From a bacterium C-53 (GTDB lineage Bacteria > Bacillota > Clostridia > Lachnospirales > Lachnospiraceae): a DNA stretch of 53,940 nt. The stretch is taken from the NCBI GenBank assembly GCA_003612525.1, contig RAZD01000024.1, positions 1-53,940 on the forward strand, in the 5' to 3' direction. The notes under the pieces are model-generated. The model had not been told where the DNA came from. It worked only from the letters and a program-made list of their open reading frames with translations, and made no database searches. The number at the start of each line of letters is the position of its first letter. Within the stretch, counting starts at the first letter, position 1. This document shows positions 16,890 to 24,014 of the stretch, one piece after another. The position numbers and the translations under genes are program-made.

Positions 16890-17948
16890 TCAGCGTTCCA
16901 GTGCTGTCTCAACCACAGAATCAATGATTTGTTCAAACGTCAATCCGGCTGCTTTTAACATGCCGGGAAATCGGCTGTGCGTGGTGAAACCGGGAATTGT
17001 ATTTACTTCATTGAACAGTATCCTGCCGGATTCGGATAAAAACAGATCTACGCGTGCGAATCCCCTGCAGTCTAAAACTTTGTAAATCGTTTCGGCCAAC
17101 TGCTTAATCCGGGTAGATGTTTCGGAATCAATTCTTGCCGGCACATGGATTGCAGATGTTTTCAGAGTGTATTTTTCGTGGAAGTCAAAAAATCCTTCCG
17201 AGAGTTCGATTTCGTCAACTTCACCTGTGATCAGCTTGTCATTCCCGACAATAGCGCAGCCAACCTCAAAGCCGGAAATGCATGCTTCAATCAGAATAGC
17301 GGAATCATACTGTTTTGCAGATGCTATGGCGGAAGGCAGCTTATCGGGTGAAGATACCTTTGTGATGCCGTAAGAGGAACCTGCTTTCACTGGTTTTACA
17401 AACAGCGGATAGCCAATGCTGTGAGCCTGTTGCAAGATGAGTGGGAGGTTATCAATGTCCGTCAGTGTAAAAGAATCCGGAACATCAATGCCTGCGCTTT
17501 TCACAAGCTTATGTGCTCTGTCTTTGTCCATACAGAGAGCGGAAGAGAGTGTGCCGCATCCAATGATAGGAATGCCCGCAAGTTCAAACAGTCCCTGTAC
17601 GGTGCCGTCTTCGCCGTTTCTTCCGTGCAGTATGGGAAATGCGGCGTCAATGTGGAGCTTCTGCACTGTGTTTTCTTTTAATAACAGTAAGCAGGGATTT
17701 GTTCTGTCAGGGGATATGGCGACCGGTGTGCAGTGGCGGACATCGTGCCATGTGTCGGAAGCGATTGATTCAATGGCTCCATCGAAGACGTACCAGCCGC
17801 CCTGTGAAGAAATACCGATGAGCACGACTGTATATTTTTCCCTGTCCATATTGCGGATAACTGAACAGGCGGATTGAAGCGATACGTTGTATTCCGGCGA
17901 ACATCCGCCGAAAATGATGGCAATTACCGGTTTCTTTTTTCTATTCAT
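16890..17948 (-). CDS. vanG: D-alanine-D-serine ligase, VanG type
   Basis: This 352-residue ATP-grasp ligase would join D-Ala to D-Ser, giving peptidoglycan precursors with low vancomycin affinity. Family marks are FGGCSPEYNVSLQSA, FPILHGRNGEDGTVQGLFELAGIP, FVKPVKAGSSYGITKV, GEVDEIEL and the C-terminal ILFNEVNTIPGFTTHSRFP. The omega-loop segment EKYTLKTSAIHVPARI has the EKY type recalled from VanC/E/G ligases, unlike the HQE type of D-Ala-D-Lac ligases. The racemase gene follows on the same strand. AGGAGG before the ATG is a strong ribosome binding site. No vanXY, vanY, vanR or vanS gene is present in the window. It could be an intrinsic system rather than an acquired one. Ordinary Ddl activity cannot be fully excluded. 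Confidence 0.88.
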   Translation of the reverse strand: MNRKKKPVIAIIFGGCSPEYNVSLQSACSVIRNMDREKYTVVLIGISSQGGWYVFDGAIESIASDTWHDVRHCTPVAISPDRTNPCLLLLKENTVQKLHIDAAFPILHGRNGEDGTVQGLFELAGIPIIGCGTLSSALCMDKDRAHKLVKSAGIDVPDSFTLTDIDNLPLILQQAHSIGYPLFVKPVKAGSSYGITKVSSPDKLPSAIASAKQYDSAILIEACISGFEVGCAIVGNDKLITGEVDEIELSEGFFDFHEKYTLKTSAIHVPARIDSETSTRIKQLAETIYKVLDCRGFARVDLFLSESGRILFNEVNTIPGFTTHSRFPGMLKAAGLTFEQIIDSVVETALER

Positions 17949-18039
17949 GTTATTTTTCCTCCTGGTATCTGATGCTATAGTTTTCCCGTTTTTTTATTTT
18001 TTATCATCGCGTATGAAGGGCTGCGCCATGATGGTTATG

Positions 18040-18048
18040 ATTGTAGCA
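18040..18048 (-). promoter_or_regulatory. Candidate extended -10 promoter for vanG-vanT
   Basis: On the minus strand TGCTACAAT (plus 18048-18040) fits TGnTATAAT with one change. It lies about 90 bases before the ligase start codon. No clear -35 and no VanR-like repeats were seen. Confidence 0.35.
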
Positions 18049-18126
18049 AAATGACTCTGCCTGTTTCTCACGATTTTAATCAGATCGTATTAATGTTTTA
18101 TTAAGAAATACTGTGAGTGATTTGGA

Positions 18127-18176
18127 TTGACTTATATAGATTATCTATATATAATGTTATATAGATAATCTATATA
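18127..18176 (+). promoter_or_regulatory. PadR promoter with twin operator palindromes
   Basis: TTGACT at 18127-18132 and TATAAT at 18150-18155 are exactly 17 bases apart. Two 19-bp palindromes overlap this promoter: TATATAGATTATCTATATA at 18133-18151 fills the spacer and enters the -10, and TATATAGATAATCTATATA at 18158-18176 follows the -10. They differ only in the central base and are exact reverse complements of each other. Their centres are 25 bp apart, on the same strand as the PadR gene, so autorepression is very likely. Confidence 0.8.
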
Positions 18177-18192
18177 AGAGGAGGTGCTTTAT

Positions 18193-18570
18193 ATGGCAAT
18201 GGATAAATCCACAGTATCAGGCAGCACCGCAATGCTTCTGCTTCGTCTGCTTGAGGAAAAGGATATGTATGGTTACGAGATGATTGAGACGTTAAAGGAG
18301 CGTTCCGGCAATGTATTTGAGCTGAAAGCGGGGACATTATATCCGCTGCTTCATTCTCTGGAGGGCAGGAAACTTCTGGTCTGCTCCGAGCGGGAGGTCA
18401 ATGGTAAGATGCGAAAATATTATTCCATTACAAAAGAGGGCAGGAAATTCCTGATCGAGAAGAAGGCGGAGTGGAAGACCTATTCCGATGCGGTAAGCAG
18501 CGTATTGCAGATTGGCGCAGTCCGTTCTGTTTTAAGCTTGCGTAAGGAAGGGAAATGGAGGTTAGATTGA
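18193..18570 (+). CDS. PadR family transcriptional regulator
   Basis: This is a 125-residue winged-helix repressor. The PadR core is clear: AMLLLRLLEEKDMYGYEMIETLKERSG, then the recognition and wing segment ELKAGTLYPLLHSLEGRKLLV and GKMRKYYSITKEGRKFL, then a C-terminal dimerisation helix. AGAGGAGG at 18177-18184 selects ATG 18193; GTG at 18184 lies inside that site. The second palindrome of the operator ends one base before the ribosome binding site. The SEDS-family gene follows 76 bases later, with no promoter seen between them, so both are probably under the same control. Confidence 0.95.
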   Translation: MAMDKSTVSGSTAMLLLRLLEEKDMYGYEMIETLKERSGNVFELKAGTLYPLLHSLEGRKLLVCSEREVNGKMRKYYSITKEGRKFLIEKKAEWKTYSDAVSSVLQIGAVRSVLSLRKEGKWRLD

Positions 18571-18592
18571 AAAATCAGGATTTTTCAATCGT

Positions 18593-18624
18593 CAAATTTG
18601 TGCTGACGCCCCAATTTGCAGGCT
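18593..18624 (+). repeat. Dispersed intergenic palindromic repeat, copy 2
   Basis: Starts CAAATTTGTGC and ends GCAGGCT, like copy 1 on the other strand. It is preceded by a perfect 10-bp hairpin with a two-base loop (TTGAAAAATC at 18567-18576 and GATTTTTCAA at 18579-18588) that begins on the PadR stop codon. The element again lies between two cotranscribed genes, in the direction of transcription. Confidence 0.65.
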
Positions 18625-18646
18625 GTTGGCAGTATGGAGGATTCGT

Positions 18647-19996
18647 ATGAGGAAAGAGGAATACATAAAAACAGTGTCTGAACAGATTCGCAGTCAGATG
18701 GCGCGTGATATGGTGGAGAAGGAATTGTCAGACCATATTGATGATCAGGCGGAAAGCTATGAAAAAGAAGGGATGAGCGAAGAGGAGGCTTTCAGCCGTG
18801 CTGTGCTGGATATGGGTGACCCGGTGGAAACGGGGATTGAGCTTGACCGTATACACAGACCTGAGATGGAATGGAAACTGATTTTACTGACTGCATGCGT
18901 GAGTATGCTTGGGCTTTTCATACAATACCTGCTTGTACGGCAGATGAGCGGGGAAACAGAGAATTTCTCTGCCTTTTCCCAGCATTGCATCAGTGTCCTG
19001 GCAGGATTTGGCTGTATGATAGCAGTCTGTTATGCGGATTACAGCAGAATCGGGAAGCATGCGAAGCTGATTGCACTTGTACTTCTGGCTTTGATGTTGT
19101 GTACCGGAACAATGGGAATGGAGATAAACGGGCGAAGACAATACTGGAAACTGATTTTGGGATTTCATTTGGATGTATTTCCCTGCATGTTCCTCTTGGT
19201 ACCGTTATTTGGAGGCATCCTTTATTCATACAAAGGAGAGGGAGTGAAGGGATTTTTGAAAAGTATGGTATGGATGCTTGTGCCGGTTTTGATATCCGTT
19301 CAGATGTCGTCGCTTTCAACTGCACTCGTTCTGTATGCCTCCATGCTGATTATGATTACGACAGCGCTTCTGAAAGGATGGTTTGTAGGGCATGGAAAGA
19401 GAACCGCTGTGTTTCTGTGGGGCGCTTCGATTTTACTGCCGGCTGTCTCGCTCATATCTTTGCTGGTAAAGGATTCGGGTTATCGGTCAGCGAGAATCAG
19501 GGCGTGGCTTGAAGTCGGTTATGACAGGAACGGCGCCGGATATCTGATCAGTATGGTCAGGGAATTTCTGGGTAGTGCAAAGTGGCTGGGGGCTGGCAGG
19601 GCGAGCGGAGATATTCAGATGCTGTCCGGTGCAGGGTCGGATTTTATTCTTACGTACTTGATTATTTATTATGGGATTCTTGCGGGCGTTGGAATGGTTT
19701 CATTTCTGGGAATTCTTCTGATAAGGTGCCTGAAAGTAAGCCTGCGTCAGAAAAACCAGCTTGGAATGATGATGGGTCTCGGATGCAGCCTTGTATTTCT
19801 GACGCAGTCGGTCTTATATATTCTGGTGAATCTTACGATACTTCCGTATACAAGGGGGTATCTGCCGCTGTTTTCACTCGGAGGAACGGCGGCGGTTGTA
19901 TCGTTTCTTCTGCTTGGGATGATACTCAGCATTTACCGCCATCAGAATCTGCTTCCGTCCGAACCGGCGAAAAGCTATATTCATGTAAAACTGTAA
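18647..19996 (+). CDS. SEDS-family (FtsW/RodA/SpoVE-like) protein with N-terminal prefix domain
   Basis: This is a membrane protein of about 449 residues. Residues 1-65 form a soluble helical domain (KEEYIKTVSEQIRSQMARDMVEKEL, then a DMGDPVETG turn) of the permease-prefix/HAAS type that often precedes membrane domains of PadR-linked genes. About ten membrane helices follow. Alignment by eye with SEDS glycosyltransferases finds GAGRASG and AGSDFILTYLIIYYG, matching the family's AHTDFIFAVIGEELG: the key Asp is kept, but the E-E is Y-Y. NGRRQYWKL matches the NGARRW loop, while the usual QPSE is LDVF. GGAGG at 18636-18640 places the start at ATG 18647. It may polymerise glycan or be a non-catalytic relative. 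It diverges from the vanG-vanT pair. Confidence 0.88.
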   Translation: MRKEEYIKTVSEQIRSQMARDMVEKELSDHIDDQAESYEKEGMSEEEAFSRAVLDMGDPVETGIELDRIHRPEMEWKLILLTACVSMLGLFIQYLLVRQMSGETENFSAFSQHCISVLAGFGCMIAVCYADYSRIGKHAKLIALVLLALMLCTGTMGMEINGRRQYWKLILGFHLDVFPCMFLLVPLFGGILYSYKGEGVKGFLKSMVWMLVPVLISVQMSSLSTALVLYASMLIMITTALLKGWFVGHGKRTAVFLWGASILLPAVSLISLLVKDSGYRSARIRAWLEVGYDRNGAGYLISMVREFLGSAKWLGAGRASGDIQMLSGAGSDFILTYLIIYYGILAGVGMVSFLGILLIRCLKVSLRQKNQLGMMMGLGCSLVFLTQSVLYILVNLTILPYTRGYLPLFSLGGTAAVVSFLLLGMILSIYRHQNLLPSEPAKSYIHVKL

Positions 19997-20015
19997 AAGA
20001 ATGGATAAATCGGGT

Positions 20016-20043
20016 AAGGGTGCTTTATGCATCCTTATTTTTG
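20016..20043 (+). terminator. Terminator of the PadR-SEDS unit
   Basis: AAGGGTGC at 20016-20023 pairs with GCATCCTT at 20029-20036, with one G-T pair, and is followed by ATTTTTG. Confidence 0.7.
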
Positions 20044-20053
20044 TGCACAGCTA

Positions 20054-20083
20054 TTTACAGATGAGCGTAAAACAGACTATAAT
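20054..20083 (+). promoter_or_regulatory. Candidate promoter of the glycerol-3-phosphate dehydrogenase-like operon
   Basis: TTTACA at 20054-20059 and TATAAT at 20078-20083 have an 18-base spacer. A second overlapping TATAAT follows at 20083-20088. GGAGGAG upstream of the ATG at 20125 is the ribosome binding site. Confidence 0.5.
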
Positions 20084-20124
20084 ATAATAGGAAAATACAA
20101 GTGTGAATGTTTTGGAGGAGTGGA

Positions 20125-21573
20125 ATGACAGATGTAATCGTTATCGGAGCCGGAGTCTGTGGTACGGCGGTGGCAAGAGAATTGTCCAAATATAAGTTAT
20201 CTGTTATGGTATTGGAAAAGGAAGAAGATGTGTGTGTACAGACTTCGAAGGCAAACAGCGGAATCGTGCATGCCGGATATGATGCAAGACCGGGAACCCT
20301 GATGGCGGAACTGAATGTGAAGGGGAACCGGATGATGGAGGAACTTGCACAGAAACTGGACATTCCCTTTGTGAGAAACGGTTCGCTTGTAATCAGCTTT
20401 GAGAAAACCGCATCGGAACTGGAACGCCTTTACGAACAGGGAATCAGGAATGGTGTGGAAGGAATGAAAATTTTGACAGGCGATGAGGCAAGAGCGATGG
20501 AACCGAACCTCTCAAAAGAGGTGAAAGCCGCTTTATTCGCGCCGACTGCCGGGATTGTCTGTCCATTTGAACTGAACTATGCATTTGCGGAAAATGCGGC
20601 GGTAAACGGTGTGGAATTCCGCTTTGACACAGAGGTTAAGAATATCACAAAGACAGGGAACGGACTTGAGCTTGACACGAATCAGGGCGTGTACAGAGCC
20701 GGATATGTGGTAAATGCCGCAGGTGTTTACGCGGATGTCCTGCATAATATGGTGAGCGGACAGAAAATTCGTATTACACCCCGAAAGGGAGAATACATGC
20801 TTCTGGACCGCGGAGTGGGCGGATTTGTGTCACATGTGATTTTTCAGGAGCCGTCAAAATACGGAAAAGGTGTACTCGTCACACCAACCACGCATGGAAA
20901 TATCCTTCTGGGACCGACTGCGTGCGACATAGAGAACAGAGAAGGGACGAATACAACGGCAGAGGGACTTTCGGAAGTGAGGGAAAAAGCATTGCGCTCG
21001 CTTCCGGGTTTACCGCTTGACCAGGTGATCACTTCCTTTGCAGGGCTTCGGGCGCATGAGGACGGACATGAATTTATCATTGGCGAGGCACCCGATGTGA
21101 AAGGATTCATTGACTGTGCCGGAATCGAATCGCCGGGGCTTACAAGCGCGCCGGCAATCGGCCTGTATGTGGCAGACCTGATTGCAGCGCTTGCCGGGCC
21201 AGAGAGAAATCCTCAGTTTATTGATACAAGAACCGGGATTCTGGACCCGAAGAAGCTGTCTGTAAAAGAGAGAAACCGTCTGATTCGTGTAAAGCCGGAA
21301 TATGGGAATATTGTATGCCGCTGCGAGATGGTGAGTGAAGGTGAGATCATGGATGCCATTCACCGCCCGGTTGGTGCAAGGACGCTTGACGGCGTCAAAA
21401 GGCGGACACGGGCAGGGATGGGAAGATGTCAGTCCGGCTTCTGCTCCCCTAAGACAATGGAAATCTTAAGCCGGGAATGGAAGCTTGCGCAGAGCGAAAT
21501 CAGAAAGTCGGGCAAAGCATCCGGAATCATTACAGGCATTGTAAAAGAAGACCGGAAGGAGGATTCCGAATGA
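20125..21573 (+). CDS. FAD-dependent dehydrogenase, GlpA-like, with C-terminal [2Fe-2S] domain
   Basis: This is a protein of about 482 residues. The N-terminus MTDVIVIGAGVCGTAVAREL is the FAD dinucleotide-binding loop of the DAO family. NSGIVHAGYDA and GLRAHEDG fit the glycerol-3-phosphate dehydrogenase/L-2-hydroxyglutarate oxidase branch. Residues about 395-450 form a BFD-like [2Fe-2S] domain with CRCE followed by CQSGFC. Together with the two following genes it forms a set known in Firmicutes as an anaerobic glycerol-3-phosphate dehydrogenase-like complex, in which this subunit would oxidise the substrate. The stop overlaps the next start as ATGA. There is no glycerol kinase or facilitator nearby, so the substrate stays open. 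The ATG at 20125 is preferred over the one at 20107. Confidence 0.85.
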   Translation: MTDVIVIGAGVCGTAVARELSKYKLSVMVLEKEEDVCVQTSKANSGIVHAGYDARPGTLMAELNVKGNRMMEELAQKLDIPFVRNGSLVISFEKTASELERLYEQGIRNGVEGMKILTGDEARAMEPNLSKEVKAALFAPTAGIVCPFELNYAFAENAAVNGVEFRFDTEVKNITKTGNGLELDTNQGVYRAGYVVNAAGVYADVLHNMVSGQKIRITPRKGEYMLLDRGVGGFVSHVIFQEPSKYGKGVLVTPTTHGNILLGPTACDIENREGTNTTAEGLSEVREKALRSLPGLPLDQVITSFAGLRAHEDGHEFIIGEAPDVKGFIDCAGIESPGLTSAPAIGLYVADLIAALAGPERNPQFIDTRTGILDPKKLSVKERNRLIRVKPEYGNIVCRCEMVSEGEIMDAIHRPVGARTLDGVKRRTRAGMGRCQSGFCSPKTMEILSREWKLAQSEIRKSGKASGIITGIVKEDRKEDSE

Positions 21574-22847
21574 AGAAAGAACTGGTAATCATAGGCGGCG
21601 GCCCGGCCGGACTTGCCGCGGCGATTGCGGCGAAGGAGAACGGAGTGAATGAAATTCTGATTCTGGAAAGAGACCATGAACTTGGCGGTATTCTGAATCA
21701 GTGTATTCATAATGGGTTCGGTCTTCATACCTTTCAGGAGGAACTGACCGGACCGGAATATGCGGCGCGTTTTATTGAGAAGGCGGAAAGACTTGGAATA
21801 GAATATAAACTGAATACGATGGCGCTTTCGATTACAAAAGACAGGAAAGTGACGGCAGTGAGTGCAAAGGAAGGCATGTTTGAGATTGAGGCGGATGCGC
21901 TGATTCTTTCAATGGGATGCAGAGAGCGTCCGCGCGGGGCGCTTCAGATACCGGGGTATCGTCCGGCAGGCATTTATTCGGCGGGAACAGCGCAGAAGCT
22001 TGTCAATATCGAAGGATACATGCCGGGGAGGGAAGTCGTCATTTTAGGCTCCGGGGATATCGGACTGATTATGGCGCGGAGGATGGCGCTGGAGGGCGCA
22101 AAAGTGAAGGTTGTTGCAGAACTGATGCCCTATTCGGGCGGGTTAAAAAGGAATATTGTACAGTGCCTTTCAGACTTTGACATTCCGCTTCGCCTGAATA
22201 CGACAGTTGTGGATATTGCCGGGAAAGAGAGGGTAGAGGGAGTGACGCTTGCATCTGTGGATGAGAAGGGCAGGCCGATTGCAGGGACGGAAGAATATAT
22301 CCCATGCGACACACTGCTTTTATCTGTGGGGCTGATACCCGAAAATGAGCTTTCAAAGGGGATCGGCGTCGCCCTTAATCACGTCACGAAAGGCCCTGTT
22401 GTGAATGAACGGATGGAAACGAGTGTGGAAGGCGTCTATGCATGCGGAAATGTGCTTCATGTGCATGATCTTGTTGACTTTGTATCGGAGGAGGCGGCTT
22501 GTGCCGGAAGATATGCGGCGGAATATCTGGCAGAGAAACGCAGCGGGATTTCTGAAAGGGAAGTATCGCGTATCCCTGTCATTGCGGGATACGGTGTGCG
22601 TTATACGGTGCCTTCCTCTGTCAGCGTGGACAGGATGGAGGAGCTTCTGACTGTTCGGTTCCGTGTGAAAGATGTCCGAAGGAACTGTTTCATAAGCGTT
22701 TATGCTGACAACAAGCGGCTGGTTCATATCAAACGGCCGGTTATGGCTCCGGGAGAGATGGAAAAGGTAATGTTAAAGAAAAAAGAGCTTCAGGCGTATA
22801 AGACGGCTGACAGTGTGACCGTGAAGATTGAGGAGGCAGAGGATTGA
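21570..22847 (+). CDS. NAD(P)/FAD-dependent oxidoreductase, second subunit of the GlpA-like set
   Basis: This is a flavoprotein of about 425 residues with two nucleotide-binding loops: ELVIIGGGPAGLAAAIAA at the N-terminus for FAD, and VVILGSGDIGLIMARRM near residue 155 for NAD(P). The segment CRERPRGALQIPGYRPAGIYSAGTAQ resembles the pyridine nucleotide-disulfide reductase family. The C-terminal stretch GVYACGNVLHVHDLVDFVSEEA is typical of subunits that work with DAO-type dehydrogenases. It would pass electrons between the upstream flavoprotein and NAD or another carrier. A start at 21570 overlaps the upstream stop and follows GGAGG; the longer frame from 21477 runs inside the previous gene. 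Confidence 0.85.
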   Translation: MKKELVIIGGGPAGLAAAIAAKENGVNEILILERDHELGGILNQCIHNGFGLHTFQEELTGPEYAARFIEKAERLGIEYKLNTMALSITKDRKVTAVSAKEGMFEIEADALILSMGCRERPRGALQIPGYRPAGIYSAGTAQKLVNIEGYMPGREVVILGSGDIGLIMARRMALEGAKVKVVAELMPYSGGLKRNIVQCLSDFDIPLRLNTTVVDIAGKERVEGVTLASVDEKGRPIAGTEEYIPCDTLLLSVGLIPENELSKGIGVALNHVTKGPVVNERMETSVEGVYACGNVLHVHDLVDFVSEEAACAGRYAAEYLAEKRSGISEREVSRIPVIAGYGVRYTVPSSVSVDRMEELLTVRFRVKDVRRNCFISVYADNKRLVHIKRPVMAPGEMEKVMLKKKELQAYKTADSVTVKIEEAED

Positions 22848-22848
22848 A

Positions 22849-23232
22849 ATGGAGAGAAAAGAACTGATCTGCATCTGTTGTCCTATGGGCTGTGCACTGA
22901 CCGCGGAGATAGAAAATGGAGAGGTATGCCGCGTTACCGGGAATACATGTCCGAGAGGAGACGCATACGGGAGAAAAGAAGTAACGAATCCGACGCGGAT
23001 TGTGACCAGCGTTGTTCCTGTGAGAGGCGGAACGTCCGGAATGGTATCGGTCAAAACCGCTTCTGATATTCCGAAAGGGAAGATTATGGAATGCATGAAT
23101 GCATTGAGAGGAATTCAGGCAGCCGCGCCTGTGCGGATTGGCGATATGATTGCAGAGAATATAGCTGACACCGGTGTCGATGTGATTGCAACAAAAAACG
23201 TGGACGTCTTGCAGCGGCGGTGTGGAGGTTAA
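22849..23232 (+). CDS. DUF1667 family cysteine-rich protein
   Basis: This is a 127-residue protein with the DUF1667 pattern: CICCPMGCALTAEIENGEV followed by VTGNTCPRGDAYGRKEVTNPTRIVT. The four N-terminal cysteines suggest an iron-sulfur or zinc site. DUF1667 proteins recur downstream of the two flavoproteins above and are assumed to be a third subunit; the function is inferred from this association. It starts right after the stop of the preceding gene, and the pseudouridine synthase gene begins at the base after its stop codon, so all four genes should be cotranscribed. ATG 22849 is preferred over 22828. Confidence 0.8.
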   Translation: MERKELICICCPMGCALTAEIENGEVCRVTGNTCPRGDAYGRKEVTNPTRIVTSVVPVRGGTSGMVSVKTASDIPKGKIMECMNALRGIQAAAPVRIGDMIAENIADTGVDVIATKNVDVLQRRCGG

Positions 23233-23958
23233 ATGGAACCGAAAGTGTATATACGGCTGAATAAATTTCTGTCGGATGCGGGCGTATGCTCAAGACGTGA
23301 GGCGGACCGTCTGGTGGAGGCCGGCAGAGTCCGAATTGGAGGAAGGGCGGCAGTTCTCGGAGAAAAAGTGAGCGGAGAAGAGGAAATCCTCGTGGATGGA
23401 ACGCCGGTAAAGGGCGGGAGCCGCAAGGTAATCTTGGCATACCACAAGCCGGCAGGAATTGTGTGTTCCTCGAAGAATCAGGGGAAGGAAAAAAATAATA
23501 TTGTGGATGCTGTTCATTATCCTGTGAGAATCTATCCCGTAGGACGGCTCGATAAAGATTCCGAAGGATTGATTTTTCTTACCAATGACGGTGAAATCGT
23601 CAATAAAATTATGCGGGCCGGCAATTTTCATGAAAAGGAGTACAGGGTTCGCATAAATGCTCCTGTGACGGATTCGTTTTTAAAAGGCATGGGAAGCGGA
23701 GTCAGGATTCCTTCGGGCATGACGCGTCCCTGCAGGATTTGGCGGACGGGTGAAACGGAATTTCACATTATATTAACCCAGGGAATGAACCGGCAGATCC
23801 GATATATGTGTGAAGCATTTTCTTACCAGGTGATATCTCTGAAAAGAATTCGTATTATGAATGTGGAACTGGGAAATCTTAAGAAGGGAGAGTACCGTGA
23901 ACTGACGGATGCGGAACAGAGAGAACTTCAAAAGCTGTGTGAAGGTTCAAAAAATTAG
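23233..23958 (+). CDS. rluF: Pseudouridine synthase, RluF/RluB type
   Basis: This 241-residue enzyme isomerises uridine in 23S rRNA. Residues 6-55 form an S4 RNA-binding domain (RLNKFLSDAGVCSRREADRLVEAGRVRI). The catalytic segment is YPVGRLDKDSEGLIFLTNDG with D107. TQGMNRQIRYMCEAFSYQVISLKRIRI is the C-terminal motif of the RsuA/RluB/RluF family. QIRYM and the short size favour RluF, but RluB cannot be excluded. The ATG follows the upstream TAA without a gap, and its ribosome binding site GGAGG lies in the end of that gene, so translation is probably coupled to the DUF1667 gene. Confidence 0.88.
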   Translation: MEPKVYIRLNKFLSDAGVCSRREADRLVEAGRVRIGGRAAVLGEKVSGEEEILVDGTPVKGGSRKVILAYHKPAGIVCSSKNQGKEKNNIVDAVHYPVRIYPVGRLDKDSEGLIFLTNDGEIVNKIMRAGNFHEKEYRVRINAPVTDSFLKGMGSGVRIPSGMTRPCRIWRTGETEFHIILTQGMNRQIRYMCEAFSYQVISLKRIRIMNVELGNLKKGEYRELTDAEQRELQKLCEGSKN

Positions 23959-24014
23959 TGAGAGAAGAATCTTTCCACGACATCAAAAAGCTGACATAAA
24001 AGGAGTATCATGAA

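Noticed and set aside
16890-17948. Ordinary D-Ala-D-Ala ligase (Ddl) for the ATP-grasp gene
   Set aside because: The adjacent serine racemase and the EKYTLKTS-type omega loop fit VanG better, though biochemical proof is lacking.
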